64,000 nt of DNA from Desmodus rotundus (lineage: Eukaryota > Chordata > Mammalia > Chiroptera > Phyllostomidae). Under the pieces are notes generated by a model. The model saw only the letters and a list, made by a program, of their open reading frames with translations, searched no databases and was not told where the DNA came from. Shown here one piece after another: positions 24,301 through 39,300 of this stretch. The translations under genes and the position numbers were made by a program. The DNA lies in contig NC_071389.1 in the NCBI RefSeq assembly GCF_022682495.2, positions 101,783,951-101,847,950 of the forward strand, written 5' to 3'. Positions within the stretch are counted from its first letter, which is position 1. Each line of letters starts with the position of its first letter.

Positions 24301-27300
24301 GAAGGAAATAAATGATGTATAAATGAAGACAAATTGGTTGAATTCATCCTTTTCATTGGTATTTATAAAAGTCTTTTTTTTTTTTTTTAAATCCTCACTC
24401 AAGGACGTGCTCATTGATTTTAGAGAGAGTGGAAGGGGTGGTGGGGAGAGAGAGATGTGAGAAACATTGATTGGTTGCCTCTCATATGCACCCCAACCGG
24501 GGACCGAACCCACAACCTAGGTATGTGCCCTGACAGGGAATTGAACCCTTTGGTTTATGGGATGGTGCTCCAACCAACTGAGCCACACTGGCCAAGACGG
24601 TATTTATAAATCTTAGTGAATATGCTGTTGCATTTATGGAACCAAGAACTTGGCTGTTCTTCAAGAAAGTGATGAGCTATCAAAGGTTTCAAAAGGGCAA
24701 TGCATTTTCATGATAGAGGAGCAAAAAGAACCAGGTTAATCAGTCAGTTAGAACCTATTAGAGACAAGTACAGTTGATCCTCATATTTTGCAGATTCCAT
24801 ATTTGCAAATTAGCGCCCTTGCTAAAATTTGTAACTCCAAAATCAGAACTGGTGGCACTTTCACAATCATTCTTAGACAGACACGTGCAAAGAATGATGG
24901 TTAATAGAATTGCCTGGCTTGCTTGTTCCCAGCTGAGGTCAAACAAGGCAGTTTTGTTTTCAGTGCTCTGCCTTCCTGTTTCAGCCCTCATGCTGCAAAC
25001 AAGCGTCCCTTTCACACTCTCCAGTGATAATTTTCTGTATTTTTTTGTGAAATGGGATATTCTGAATTTTTGTCTTAAGATGTTGCAGTTCTTCCTATGC
25101 ATTGATTGGATGATTCCACTTTTTAAAATGGCACGGCCTCCCCCCCACCCCCACTCCACCCCCAGCATTGTGCTGAGTGCTGTCCGGAGTCCAGAGAGCA
25201 AGGAGGCCATGATGTGGAGCAAATGCAGATGTTAGACAAGTTGCATTCAGGCACAGCTTGCAGTGCTGTTGCCATGAGCATTTGTAAACAAACTTCAAAC
25301 AAGGTGGTGTGTTGATCTGTTTGTTCTTCTGTACCTGGTGAAAAACAGAAGGAACCTAACCCTGAGTGCACTAATTCAGAGTTCATGGTGACTTTATAGA
25401 ACACATATGCCACAAATAGCAAGAATGGACTGTTTACAAGATGACTGTGTTCCAGTGACTTTCAAAGAATGTTGTCTATTTTCATTATGCAGCAGGTTCT
25501 TGAATAACATTGTTTCATATCAATCAGCCTGTGGTAAAAGTGGGTTACCTACCTATGACATCAAGTAAGGGCTTAAACTGTATGTAAACTGTATGTTAAG
25601 GCCAGGAAAAAAGGGAATAAAAAAATGGGTTTGTTATGTTTAAATTCTTACTAAAATTATCTAATGATGTTCTTTTTACTTTCCCTTCATTCTTATGTAA
25701 ATTTTTCACAAAATTACTTTAAAATATTACAAATTTTTGTAAGGTTTATTAGACCCAGAAAATAACTTTCCTTGTAGGCAGTGGGTTAACAGAAGCTGAA
25801 GGCACAAGGAAATGATGCACTGGAAGCAGTTTGCTTGGTGCTTACATGTCATGAACTGGTGGTAGTGTCCTCGTGGTCCTGCTGAATCTGAAATACGTGG
25901 TGTAGATATTTTAGTACTTTCCTATTTTGAGTTACTGACAAATTGATGAAAGTACTCTCTAATGAAGGTTCCAGAGTTCTGTATTTGTAGGTGAGGCCAG
26001 TCTGTTTGCTGTAGACACCAGAAAAGCAAGTTACAGATAGATCTATAGATCTTCAGTGTTCCTAGGTTCACTGAACAGAATGTCAGAAATGGTGGGTTGT
26101 GTCAAAACCTTTCTAAGAGTGAATGTATACATAGTTCAAAGACTCTGCTGCTTTATTTGTAACTGTGAGACATGTCGTCGCTAAAAACTAACCCTGAAAT
26201 CTCTGTTTATCTCTTATGGCTATTAGTGTATTTTCTGTAATTTTCTGTTTCTTTCTCATTTTCCATTGAACTGAGCTTGAAAGCACAAATGGTACATTAT
26301 GTGTCTATGCTGAGCGTAGTGCTTGTGCTTGACACTAAGTATCCTGGGTTTCTTTGAATGGTGTCTAGTGAATGTGTGATGAAGAAATCAATGCACAGGT
26401 TAAATTATGTGTCCAGGTTACTAATTCAGTAGGAAGTCCTCAGCACCTTCCTTAAACTCCTCTGTAGGCTCTGTCTTACTTTTAATTTTTAAAAAATTAT
26501 AAAATTTTAAGGAGCGTCTGTGAAGTTCTCCCCACATTCTTGAACATGCTGGTTAGGTTAGTCATCATTCTCCAGCTTTTTAAAACTCATTCAAAAGTGT
26601 GTAGTAAGTACACATTTTATCTTTTCACTCTAACAGCTATCTTCTTGACTACAGAAAAATGTTAATATTATTTTTATGTGAAAAGTACATGTTCCATAAA
26701 GCACAGAGTTAGCTAGTCTTGTTAAGAAATAAACATTAATTCCTGTTTGCCTAAGAATTGTTTAAATTGTTAGAAAGATTTTAGAAAGCTTAATAGGAAG
26801 CCTGTGCATTCTTTACTACAATGCTTGACTTGACTGGTTAGTTTTAGAACAAATTCAGCTATATAATAGAATAATAGTTGGGAGCCTTTATTAAAGGAAA
26901 AACTTATAAAACTAAATGCATAGCTATGTGACTCTTGTTGTAATACTCACCTAATATTTCTTTGGCCGTTGTTTTGTGAAACTTTTTTCCTTCTAGCTTG
27001 ATAAAGATGACATGGTCTACATGGAAGCGTACGACAAGTTGCTGGAGTCCTGGCTGACTTTGGTCCAGGATGACAAACATTTCCATAAAGGCTTTTTTAC
27101 CCAGCATGCAGTTCAAGTCTTTAATTCTTACATTCAGTGTCACCTGGCCGCTCCAGATGGCACAAGGAATTTGGTAAGTTTTAAGCCAGATTATGATTAA
27201 AAATTTGTTTCATCATAGGCTCTGTTTTGTCTATTTTATCCTCTTATACCTTGTGTAATGCTAGAAATTTGGGCTAAGCTTCTTTAGAGGATTTGTTGAG

Positions 27301-30300
27301 AGCATTAGATGGAGAGCAGAAGTGGTCCCTTGTCTAATTGTATCATGTTTTGTGGGATGCGACTGGTAATTACCTCCTTTGTCTTCAGTTTTCAGTTACT
27401 CACCTGTGTCTTCCTAGTTGTTAAGTGGTATGAATGACTTCTTGTATCCAAGGACCATGGATCTTAAAGATTTCAGATCTTTTCAGTGACAGAAGTTAAA
27501 TTGTCTGATGTGGGAGGAGGGTTGTGGGTGGGCAATTAGAACTGTGTTTATGTGTGTGCTGTGGGTCTGTCCTTCCCTTCTTTCTCTTCTGTGTTTCCCC
27601 CTTTGGGTGACTATAGGGCTGTCAGCACCGTTAGATAGGGGCCCCTGGACAGCTGCACTGAAGGTACGCTCTGTCCAGCTCCCCTTCTCGTGTGAAGCGC
27701 GGAGGCTGTTTCACAGTGCAGCAGGAATGCGTGGCTTGTGAGGCGATGGCGTGCAGCTCATTACTCATTATTTCTCTCATTGATAACAGACTGCCAATGG
27801 TGTGGCCTCTCGTGAGGAAGAGGAAATAAGTGAGCTTCAAGAGGATGATCGAGACCAGTTTTCAGATCAACTAGCCAGTGTAGGAATGCTAGGAAGAGTT
27901 GCTGCAGAGCACTGTATACCTCTTCTGACAAGGTACACAGTCCACCGAATCCACGGAGCAAAGGCTCTGTGCTCACACTTCCCTGGAGAGCACTTCACAT
28001 ACTCTCCCACCCCGCATGCACCCAGCACACTGGAGCAAGTGGACAGAAACATGCTCAAAGTTGCATTCCTGGGCTGGTACGTTGGAGCCCAGGCACTCCA
28101 GCACAGATGGCAGAGAGATTATGGAAACATGGAATGAGACATGCTTTGACCCCTATCAGTAAGAACTTGGAATAACCAGTTTTCAAATGCCAGTTGTAAA
28201 CCTCGATTATTTGTAAAGCGCTGTTTTAGTTCTCTCATAAATGATAAATCACAGTTCCTATAGTGCAGTTGTGTATGATAATAAATATTTTTGTATATGT
28301 GTTTTTGTGCTAAGATCTTAATTTATGTTGTTTCACACATGGAAATTGTTATTCTAGGCCTCTGCTTATTGAACTTTATGAAACTATTTTTTCTTTTAGT
28401 TTATTAGAAGAGAGAGTAACAAGGCTCCACAGTCAGTTACAGCGACATCAGCAGCAGTTACTTGCTTCACCTGGTTCAAGAACCATTGACAACAAAATGC
28501 TGGATGACCTGTATGAAGATATTCACTGGCTTATTTTAGTTACAGGTTGGTTGGTTGTTTCCTTTTAAAATGTAATTGCCAGCTGAGCAGTTTAAGCCTT
28601 AAAAAGAAGCTTCATATATTAAAAATAATAGTCCATACATAGTGTTGGATAAAATTTGGTGACAGCTGCTATATGTTACAGCTATAGATGCATTTTTAAA
28701 AAAATACTGGCTAACATATATTCAGTGCCTGTTGCATACTGAATGTTTTATGTGGAGCTTATTGTAGCCCATTGAATTGGTACTATTATTAGGAATTATT
28801 GTTGTCACTATTATCCCCTTCTTATAAATGAAGAAGCTGAGACTTGGAGAGTATAAGGAACTAGCCCATGGCTATACCGCTATTAACTTTTGGAGCCAGA
28901 ATGGAAATATAGGCAGCCTGACTTTTAGAGTCTTCTGTAACCATACTGTTAGTGTTTCTGTATTTTAAATAATCAAGAAAAAAATCTTAATTTTTGAAAA
29001 GGCGTCCCCAAATACTGACTTTTGACATAGCTAATAGTGAAATTCCTATTAACTTTACAGAATATATTACTGAAAATGATTAAAAAGTAGTAGATTAAAA
29101 AGCCTACATGTCAGTATAAGTGATAAAATTGTTGAATAAACATTTGTCCTTTGTTCTTTCCTGTTTTCTGAGAGTAAATTATCTAAGAAATAGAAAGTTT
29201 CTTCTCATCAATCTTGAAATTAACATATTAAATTTATAATTTACTTTTACATCAACTTATATGATATATAAATCAAATAAAACAAAACATTTATAGTACA
29301 ATTTGATAAATGTAGATTTGTTAAGTGTTCATTTTTAATTTTTTTTAAACTGAAGGCTACCTCTTAGCTGATGATACTCAGGGAGAGACTCCGCTAATAC
29401 CTCCAGAAATAATGGAATATTCCATTAAGCATTCATCTGAAGTTGACATTAATACAACACTTCAAATTTTGGGATCTCCAGGAGAAAAGGCTTCTTCCAT
29501 CCCAGGGTACAACAGAACAGATTCTGTGATTAGGTAATATGAACTCTATAGCTGTGCTCTTGTAATTTATACTGTTTTATTAAGTTCTGAGTTGATGGGT
29601 AGATGACTCGAGTGACAGACACATTGTAAATCTGATACATGAAAGAAGATAAAACTTGGAGAAGCCTTGAAATAAACAAGGACGGAAAGTACTCAGTATA
29701 TTTAAGCAGCGCCACTTGGGGAGATTGACAGCCATACCCAGCACTGAGGAGAACAAGCGCACAGTTCTTCTGAATTCAGGGAGACTTTGAGGGGACATGT
29801 GCTGTAATGCACTGTGACCATATCCCTGTCCATTGGGAAGTAGTACTGATACGGGTACAGGCACTGTAGATGCAAGAAACAGATTATGACATTCTTATAG
29901 ACCAGATGAACGTTAACAAGTACTTACTGTTCATAAAGATACAATTACATTTTAGTGTCTTTCTTAAGGAAACTGATTCTCATAAAATAGAACTATTTAT
30001 CCCAAATATGTGAAACTTGAAAGCCCTGCCAGTGAAGTTACAAGACCTTGTGCCTCAATTGAAAGAATTCACTTTAATTTTCCTAATAGCAATGGCAACT
30101 GTTTCATTACTTTTTAATGATGACATTGAGGAGGGATAAACCTGAACTAAGTGTCCTCCTACAAGTGAATTTGAAAACAGCATTTTAAATTTCAGTATTT
30201 TTAAATTTACGTGGCAGGCAGAGGTATCAGTGATGAAATAACATTGGTTTTGTCAGTTACAAAAGCAGTAACTCACACAAGGTGCTGTGCCCCTTATTCT

Positions 30301-33300
30301 TTTTATCTTAATGCCAAATACATGGGTATCATTTGAGCCTGTGCAGTAGAAAGTATGACTTTTAAATATTGAACTTGTACGCTATTATCAAGGAAATGTT
30401 TGGGAACTTAATTCTTTATCATTGCATTTTCTTGTTTTAAATAAAATATCAGTGCTCTATTGGAAAAGTTTTCTCTCTTCCTTTTAGGACGACTGTAGGC
30501 CTATGATTAAGTGTCTGGAAATCATTGCTTTTGCTTTGGTTTGATTCATGGTGAATGTTAATTCAAGGCAGTTCATTTCAGGTTGCTGTCACGTGATACT
30601 CTCTGTCATATTTCTTGCCTGGGCAGTATCATCAGGGATGCTTTCCTTGTATTTTCAGTGCTTTTTCAATTTTTGCCAGTCCCAGTCACCACTGTGGGAG
30701 CAAAACATTTTGGTATCTGAGAGCACAGACTATGGAGGAATAAGGAAAGAGTTGAAACACCACCAAAAAAAAAAAAAAAAAATCACCAGTTTTTGCTTTA
30801 TTTTTTTAGTCCAAAGAATTAATGTGAAATTGAATGGTATACAGGAGAAATATTACTTATTTGATTAAAAAATAAATGTACATTTCTTGAAGAATATATT
30901 TGACAAAAGTTATTGAGTACCTCCTATGTATCCGTCACTGGTTTATGCATTTGGGCTACATTAGTGAGCAAAAAAGAGAAATTGCTCCCCTTTTGAAGCT
31001 CCCTGTAGGGGAGAGACAATGAATCAGTTAATTTTGTTTATGTTAGGAGGCCATGAGAAGCTGTGGTAAGAAGCTGAGCACGGTGAGGGGATTAGGAGTG
31101 CAGACTCAGGGACTGCTTGTAACTTTATTTTTTTAAATATTCACCTGAGGATATGTTTATTGATTTTAGAAAGGGGAGAGAGGGAAGAAAGTGAGAGAAA
31201 CATTGATAGGAGAGAGAAACATTGATTGGTTGCCTCCTGTATGTGCCTTGAGCAGGGATTGGACATGCAACCTTTTGGTGTACTGGAGGGATGATGCTCC
31301 AACCAACTAAGCCACTTGCCTGGGCAACTGCTTGTAACTTTAAATAGTGTAGTCACTGTTGGCTTCCTTTAGAAGGTGTCTGGTGAGCCAAAGCTTGCGG
31401 TTGGTTAGGGCCTGGGAAGGCTGGGGAAAAATATTGCTACAGTGAACAGTGGATGCAGAAGTCCTCATCTAGGCCCTCACTGCAGGCCCTCATCCAGGAC
31501 CAGCAGGGCTCACAGTGGTGGGTGGAGCACAGTGAGGTGAAATTGTGTGGCAGGTGGAGTTAGAGAGGAAATAGAGGGGAATCAGTGATGTCTTTGGGCC
31601 TTTATGGTATCTGCTATGAATGGAGTGGGTGCTTCTGTAGGCTTTTGAGCAGAACAGGTGACCGTGCTACATTAAGAGTGGACTACCAGGGCCAGAGGTG
31701 GGAGCAATGAGACCAGTGAAGAGACTAGTTGCTCTCATCCAGAGAAAGATGCTGGTTCAGATTAGAGTGATAGAGGTTGTGAGAAATTGAAGAAAGCTCT
31801 CTTTGACTCACCGTGCTGACTTCTGGTTTATGAAATGCAAAGGTTATCCCAAGATTTCCCATAATACCAAAGACTGTATTCTACGGGACACTGGTCGCTG
31901 TCAGAAATGTAAAACATGTTCAGATAGCATGCTGAAGAGGCAAGTAGGACCAGGGTGTCAATCTTGGGAGAGCAACAACTAAAACAGTATTGTGACGTTG
32001 TTGTCAGCTTTTCCAACTCCCCACTATGCCAGGGTCTGAGGGTGCAGTAAAAGTGTGATAGTGATGTGGGAGGATCAAAGGAGGGCTCCTCGGAAGAGGT
32101 GGCATTTACACTGACACTGAGGGGATGGATGGGAGTTTGCAGCATGCAGGGGAAGAGGAAGACTATCCCAGGCACTGATAATAACTGAGCAGGTGCCAGG
32201 AAGGAAGAGGAGGCTGGCATGCATACAAGGGGGAGAGGTGCCTGCTGAGGGTGCAGAAGTAGGGTGGGCTGTGGAGCAGGATTAATGAAGTTGGAGTAAA
32301 AGTGTTGAAAAAAGTTTCAAAACAGGGAAGCGAGCTGATCACATTGTGTTAGAGGATTGCAGTTTGGAGGCTGGATGACTGGTAAGTTAGGAAGCATTTC
32401 TGTTAGTGGAGTAAAAATGATGGGAAGGGCAGGTGGATGACGGGGGTTTCCGGGCACCTCGCAGGGACTTTTAGGTTGGTCGAGGGTGGTGAGGAGAGAG
32501 GCAGGAATGAGGACAGGCTACTGGGACCCCCAGGTTCATCTATCTGTGGCTCTATTCTTGACCTTGCTCCCACTTGACAAAAAAAGGCAAAACTCCTCTT
32601 CATTCGAAGTCTTATTGTGATGGTTGGCAGATGTGTAGAAACCTGCGAAATACCAAATAGTGTGGTATTGGAATTGAGTGACTGAGTAATAGATAACCAG
32701 TAATTCTACAGATCAGGAGGTTTTTAGTCCTTTGCCTTAAATAATACTGAAGAGTGACCTAATCAACTTGTCAGCTATCATATTATTAAAAATAGTTTTT
32801 GGTGGTAGAGCTGTGTGATTTTTGGCATATAACTTGCAAGAAGTTCAAATAATTGAGGAATCTGCTATTTTAAAAATGCCTTCCATTTACTTATGAGAGT
32901 GAGTTTTCTCAGATTTTTTATCTATTAAAATAAAAAATAGGGGCCAGATTATACTTAACTCTGTCTCATTCTAGTGATAAGTAATGTTTTTTCACAGATA
33001 AACTGATTTGGAAAATAAAACACTGCTACATTAATCTCATTCAGATATGCGTAAAATTCTATATTTACGTTTAATACTTTATTTAAATGTGTTTATATTT
33101 TGTGCAATTGTGTACTAATAAGAATTGTAATAACTCAATCCAGAAGACATTTTAAAAGTCTTAAGGTCATTGGAAATTTAGAAAAATTATATTTTAGCAT
33201 CTAGATATTTGTTTTAGAGAAGTATATCGTGTGATCAATAAAATGAGTATAGTCCTGGCCAGGTGGCTTGATTGATGGGAGCATCCTCCCGTACACCAAG

Positions 33301-36300
33301 AGGTTGCGGGTTTGATCCTCACTCCGGTTACATTAATACCTAGTTTGCGGGTTCAATTCTCCAGTCGAGGTGCATACAAGAGGCAACCGATTGATTCTAT
33401 CTCACATGGATATTTCTCTCTCTCTCTCCCCCCTCACCCCCTCTCCCTCTTTCTTCCTCCCTCTCTTTCCTTCCCTCCCTCTTCCTCCTGTCTCTCCAAA
33501 ATCAATAAACATATCCTTTGGTGAAGATTAAAAATAATAATACATAAAAGTTAAAAATAATAAAAATAAAAATAATATATATAAAAACCATTTATTATAT
33601 TAGGATAAGAGTCTGGTGGGGTGGGGGGAGTGAAACCAAAACAAAAATTTAAGGAGAAAAAGAAACAATGTAAAGTTTCTAACTCTTAAAAACTTGTTTA
33701 TTTTTTCAAATGGATGATGGTGAGTATTGGCAACAGTATAATTAAACTCCAGTGCATAAATTTAAATGGCCACTGTAACTATTTCTATTCTGTTAGGCTG
33801 ACAATTGTATCATTTAAATCTATTCTTTTAAAAAAAATTTTTCTAGATATTTTAATGAGATTTCTTTGTTTTAGAGAATACCTTAAAAAGCATCAAATTC
33901 TGTCTCATCAAAACTATTTATTCTTACGGGGAGAATTTGATACGTCCACTTAAATGTGTTGTGAGGTCATCAGGGTGTTACTGTTCATATGCGCCCTAAA
34001 ATAATTTTGTTAAAAGTTCGAGCCTGGTGGTAGGGGGAATATATATAGTGAAAAAGGAGAAGAACCTTAGGAACCACCTGTTTAAAGAAGGAAGTCAGGG
34101 TAGAGGAGGATGTCAAAGCCTGGGGAAGAGTAAGAAAGAGCTGAGGGGAACTAAGGGAGATGTGCAAGGGAAGGCATTTCAAAAGGGCAGAGTGTCCGCA
34201 GTGTCTGGCATTTTGGGGACATCCAGCCGGATAAAGAACTGAAATGTCCATAAGATTTCATCACAGGCGGATAGTTTCAGTCATCTGGAAAATAGTAAGG
34301 ACAGTAGAAGCCAGACTTCCTGTAATTAGAATGCCTTTCTTGGTTGGCATTAATAGTAACAAAATGGTTTGATAATGGGTTCTTTCCATCAAATCCTGCT
34401 GCTTTGCCTTTTAGCTGAAGTCAAGTTAAATATACAAGGTCCATCCAGAAGGTATGCAGCCATGTAATATGAAAAACAGAGACATTTATTAGAAAAGACA
34501 CAAGAAACACTGTATACAGGACAATGACACCTCAGTCCCCTTCAAAGTAGACACCTTGGGACCTCACACAGTCACTGTCAGCTGCCCCGTCATATTTCCT
34601 GAATCTCATAAATGGTCTGAAATCTCTTCCATTTCAAAGGAAGAGATTTCAAAGGAGATTTTAGTTTTGGGAAAAGGCAGAAATCACAGGGCACCAAATC
34701 TGGACCTTAGGGGGCTGAGTCACCTTGGTGATTCAATGTTTCACCAAAAAATTCTGTACAAGATGTGATGTATGAGCAGGTGTGTCATTGTGGTGAAGCT
34801 GCCAACCACCAGTGGGCCATAGCTGCAGCCTTCTGAATCATCTGAATAGTTTCCGTGGAGGAATGTTCAAGCTTAACCCAAAATTTCACACAGATCTGTT
34901 GCTCTACTCAGTTATTTTGAATGCGATGGCCACACAGTACACATACTCAATGGTGTCTACCACCCCCACTGACTAGTACATTGAAGTCATCGTTGTTCAC
35001 ACATGCGCATTCCAGTCCACTCTCCTTGGCTGCCAGGTTACATCACTGTTGCACAAACTGTTCTCTTTATATTGACAATGGCTGGACTTTTTCAGGACAG
35101 ACTTCGGAAATATGTATAGATCACTTCTGGTTATGTGCTCCCCTAACCCACCTGGAACAAACGCTTTATTTTTCTGCATGTTGTGCCTTGTTATTAACAT
35201 AACACCCAGCCATTAAGTAGTGTAGGAAAGGACATTATGTACATTATGTAGGCCATTTTTCTAGCAAGAGTTTTATTTTAAAATACCATTAAGAATTCAG
35301 ATTGTTAAGAAATGAATAGGACTATTAGATTTAGAGACAGGTTTCAATATTCAGAACATTCTAGATAAGTGAATTACCAGACCCTGAACCACAGAATGAC
35401 CAATGTATAAAAACAAACAGTACTAACGATGGCAGTGTTAAGTAGTAATGGTGTGCTAAAGAATTTAGCATTTACTCTGAACTTTTAATTTTATGTATTT
35501 CTCCATTTTGAATCTGAAAAATCTCTTTAGAGAGTAATGCAGTAACAACTTCAATAGAAGGGTGTCTTTGGCCATGAATCCCCTCAGCTTTCTTTGTCCC
35601 GTTTACTACTTCCTGAAAGGTCAGCAACAAAGTGGGGCATTTTTCTGCAGCCTTATTGATGAAAATTTCAAGTATAGCCTGGCCTAAATCCAGAGAGCCG
35701 GGAATCAAAAAGGGACTTTTATGAAGAAAATAACTAATAAGTAGATCGAAGAATGAATGACTTCTTTTTTGTACCCATAGGCTGCTATCTGCCGTTCTCA
35801 GAGTTTCAGAAGTTGAGTCTCGAGCGATAAGAGCAGATCTCACTCATCTGCTAAGCCCTCAAATGGGCAAAGATATTGTTTGGTTTCTAAAACGCTGGGC
35901 AAAGACTTATCTCCTGGTGGATGAGAAGCTATATGATCAGGTCAGAATGTACAACTGTTTAATTTCATTTGGATTTATGATGATAGCATTTGTAGAAATG
36001 AGAACATTTTCTTTGTTATTTTCTCATTAAAGTGTGACTAAGAGCTGAACATGTTCCACATAGAAGAGAACTATATGAATGGCTTGTGATTTTGATAACT
36101 TTTCTTAGGGTACGTCATTTGATTCAGCATACGTTAACTAATATTAAGTTATAGATTACTCTTTGAGAGTGGATTAATTTATGTTCTTTGTATTTGATGT
36201 AAATATCATGTTAGTGTGTTAATAACAACAATTATAGTTAATAGGAGTATAATTGAAAAATTTATCATACTTTACCATGTATAATGCACACATTTGTTTT

Positions 36301-39300
36301 TGTGCTAATTGTACACAGGATTATTATACCCATGGTATTTAATCATTGTACCCATGTACAATGCGTGTCCTCACTTTTCCCTCAAAAATTTGGACAAAAA
36401 AGTCTGCATTATACATACCAAAAATATGGTAGGTGGGTTGAGGTTCTCTTTTTTTGGATTTACAGATATGAATTCAATTACAAAATTGATGTGAAGTAAG
36501 CAGTACTTCATTTTTAGATGCTGATTTCAGTTGATTTTTCTGTGGATTTTTTTTAGCTGATCTTTTTTTCTGACCTAAAAAAATTGATTTTCTCTTCAAG
36601 ATAAGTCTGCCATTCAGTACAGCATTTGGAGCAGATACAGAGGGTTCTCAGTGGATTATTGGCTACCTCTTACAGAAAGTTATCAGTAATCTCTCAGTGT
36701 GGAGCAGTGAGCAGGACCTTGCAAATGACACTGTGCAGCTCCTTGTCACTTTGGTGGAAAGAAGAGAAAGGTAAGCTGCTGGTAAGAGTGGGCTGTGTGT
36801 GTATAACTTCAATTTGCTTTTTAGTGTAGACTTTGCAAGTGGCACACAGTTACATAGTCTTAAGGTCCAGGCAGACCCTGCATTTTTGGAGCCATGTGTT
36901 TAAAAAACAATGTCATGGCCCTGACTGGTTTTGGCTCAGTTGCTTGGGCATCATCCTGCAAAGTGAAAGGTGACCTGGATTCCCCATCACCTGGATTCCC
37001 TGCATATGCCTGGGTTGCAGGTTTGGTGCCTGGTTGGGGCATGTATGAGGGACAACCAATTGATGTTTCTTACATCGATGTGTCTTTCCCTCTCCTTCTC
37101 CCTCTCTTCCCCTCTCTCTACAAATAAAATTTTTAAAAATCTTAGAAAAAAACCCAAAAAGTCATGTTACTGTTATAAGTGCAAATAGAGATTTCCTGTG
37201 TTGGTTGCAGAAGTGATGGTTGCATTGACTGTTCAAGGATTCATCATTGAAGTATCTTATGAGTAGCATGCATGTTTAATATAGTAATTTATTTATAAAT
37301 TAAAGTTTTAAAAAACTTCAGAAGATTCCCATTTCATTTTGCAGGTATTCTATTAGTATTATCTCATTTTAAAGATGAGAAAAATTAATAACTTAATAAT
37401 TTAATTTAATTTTGCAAAGTAAAATATTTAGTGCATTCTACAGTAAATTCTGGAAATGCATCATTTTTCTCTTTCTGCATAGGAATTCAATTATTATTGT
37501 CACTATTGTCATTGGTTACTATATTTATTGATTACTTATAATTTACTAGATACTGTTTGAAGCTTTTCATACAGATTATCTCATTTAATCACATCAGTCT
37601 CAGTCCTGAGATTTGGGTTGTTATTACTGTTGTTATTCTTATTTTACAGATCAGGAAGTTGATAAGAAAGAGTAAAAAATTTTACATTGTCATATTCCCA
37701 ATGGGATTTGAATGCAAGCTTGTGGGACTCCAAAAGTCTATGCCCAGTTTACTGTACTTTAAAATTAGTGAAATCCAGCTACCCTCCATTTTCTTTACTT
37801 AGTATACATACAGTGTAAGTGGTATATCTTTCTTTTGCTGTTTCTGCCCACAGGGCAAACCTAGTAATTCAGTGTGAAAACTGGTGGAATTTAGCTAAGC
37901 AGTTTGCAAGCCGAAGCCCCCCTCTGAATTTCCTGTCTAGTCCTGTGCAGAGGACGCTGATGAAGGCTCTTGTCCTGGGGGGTTTTGCACAGATGGACAC
38001 AGAAACCAAACAACAGTATTGGACTGAGGTAACAGTTCCCCTGATTATGATTGTACCCGCTGGTCAAACTTGTTTTTATCTATGTGTTGCCATGAAAGAG
38101 TCTATGGAGACATAAACATCAGTTACCACTTTTCTCTTATTTTTCCTCCTAATGTATAGGTTGAAGGTTACTATTTTATAACTAACATCTTATGATTTGC
38201 TCACATCTGCTTGTGATGACATTGAATATTAATTATCATGTGTTCTGCAGTTTAGGTATTTTTTTTTCCCCCAACTCAAATGAGAACCTGAACTAGTGTA
38301 TTAATTCTTCATTAGAAATCAGTGTCTTTTGTCTTGAAAAGGGAGCTATTAATTAACTACTGTATATGTTTGCTAGGGCTGCTGTGACAGAATACCACAC
38401 ACTTGGTTTAAACAACAGAAATTTATTGTCTCACAGTCTGGTGTCTGGGAGTCTGAGGTCAGGTGTCAGAGGGTTGGTTCTGTCTGAGGCTCTGCAGGAG
38501 AATTTGGTCTGGCCTCTCCTGACATCTGGTGCTCTGTCAGCAATCTTGGGCGTTGCTTGGCTTTAGACACACCACTCCCACCTCTGTCTTTATCTTCATG
38601 TGACAATCTCCTTTGTGTTTGTATTCCTGTGTCCAAATTTCTCTTCTTTCTAAGGATACCAGTTATACTGGATTAGGGGGTCTACCCTAATGACCTGATC
38701 TTAATTTAACTAATTACATCTGAAATAACCCTATTTTCACATAAGGCCATGTTCTGAGTTTCTAGGGGATTGGACTTCATCAGACCAGTTTTGAGGGAAC
38801 ATAGTTCAACCTATAACAACTACTGGGGACATTGCCTCGTGTATACGGGGAACCAAGACTTACCATTGCACGTAGGTTGCCAGCCCAGAGTCCCGTGACT
38901 AGAAGGGACAGACATTAGGCAGTTGCGACTTCAGAACCAGAACAGAAACCAGGCTGACCTTGTATTTATAGTTGAAATAATTGTGTTATTATATGTAGAG
39001 CTTAAAATAAAATTAAGATATTATCTTCATGAATACGCCTATTCACTTTTACACCCAGGGCAGGACTGAGTGTCTGCAGTTATGTTCTATGCTGAGAGGA
39101 GTTGGAAATGAAAAAACAGGCAAGAGCTCGTGTTGGGCTGACTCTGTAGCAGAGGTTGGCAAACTAGTCCACAGACCAAATCTAGCCTGTTGTCTGCTCT
39201 TACAAAGTTCTTACTGAAACACATTCAGTCTCAGTTGTTTCATATCAGCTGTGGCTGTGTCTGCAGACTGTGCAGTCCTAACTGAGTAGTTGAGCCAGAA

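Larger units (their letters stand above)
8349..26996 (+). other. XPO4: XPO4 intron, 18.6 kb, main transposon sink
   Basis: Largest intron in the window. It holds a deleted mariner, six SINEs, L1 3' UTR pieces, a composite antisense L1 with a nested HAL1-like element, a hAT fragment and a Tigger-like remnant. The stretches 8349-11590, 12104-13600, 15000-16540 and 25630-26990 show only AT-rich unique sequence, apart from a small MIR near 12890. Confidence 0.85.
29534..35780 (+). other. XPO4: XPO4 intron, 6.2 kb
   Basis: Contains L2 and two SINEs, a CT-rich tract and an antisense mariner-like element. 29534-30890, 32600-33250, 33540-34430 and 35110-35780 are unique sequence without recognised features, apart from a short A tract near 30764-30781. 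Confidence 0.85.
36771..37853 (+). other. XPO4: XPO4 intron, 1.1 kb
   Basis: Contains a sense VES SINE and an antisense MIR. 37160-37500 is AT-rich without features. Confidence 0.8.

Noticed and set aside
24758..25235. Long open frames on both strands (about 150 codons)
   Set aside because: They lie in a Tigger-like noncoding remnant. Neither resembles a transposase or known protein.
27802..28137. 111-codon open frame running past the XPO4 exon at 27790-27932
   Set aside because: The part after 27932 is intron read-through. A GTACAC donor and family identity end the exon there.
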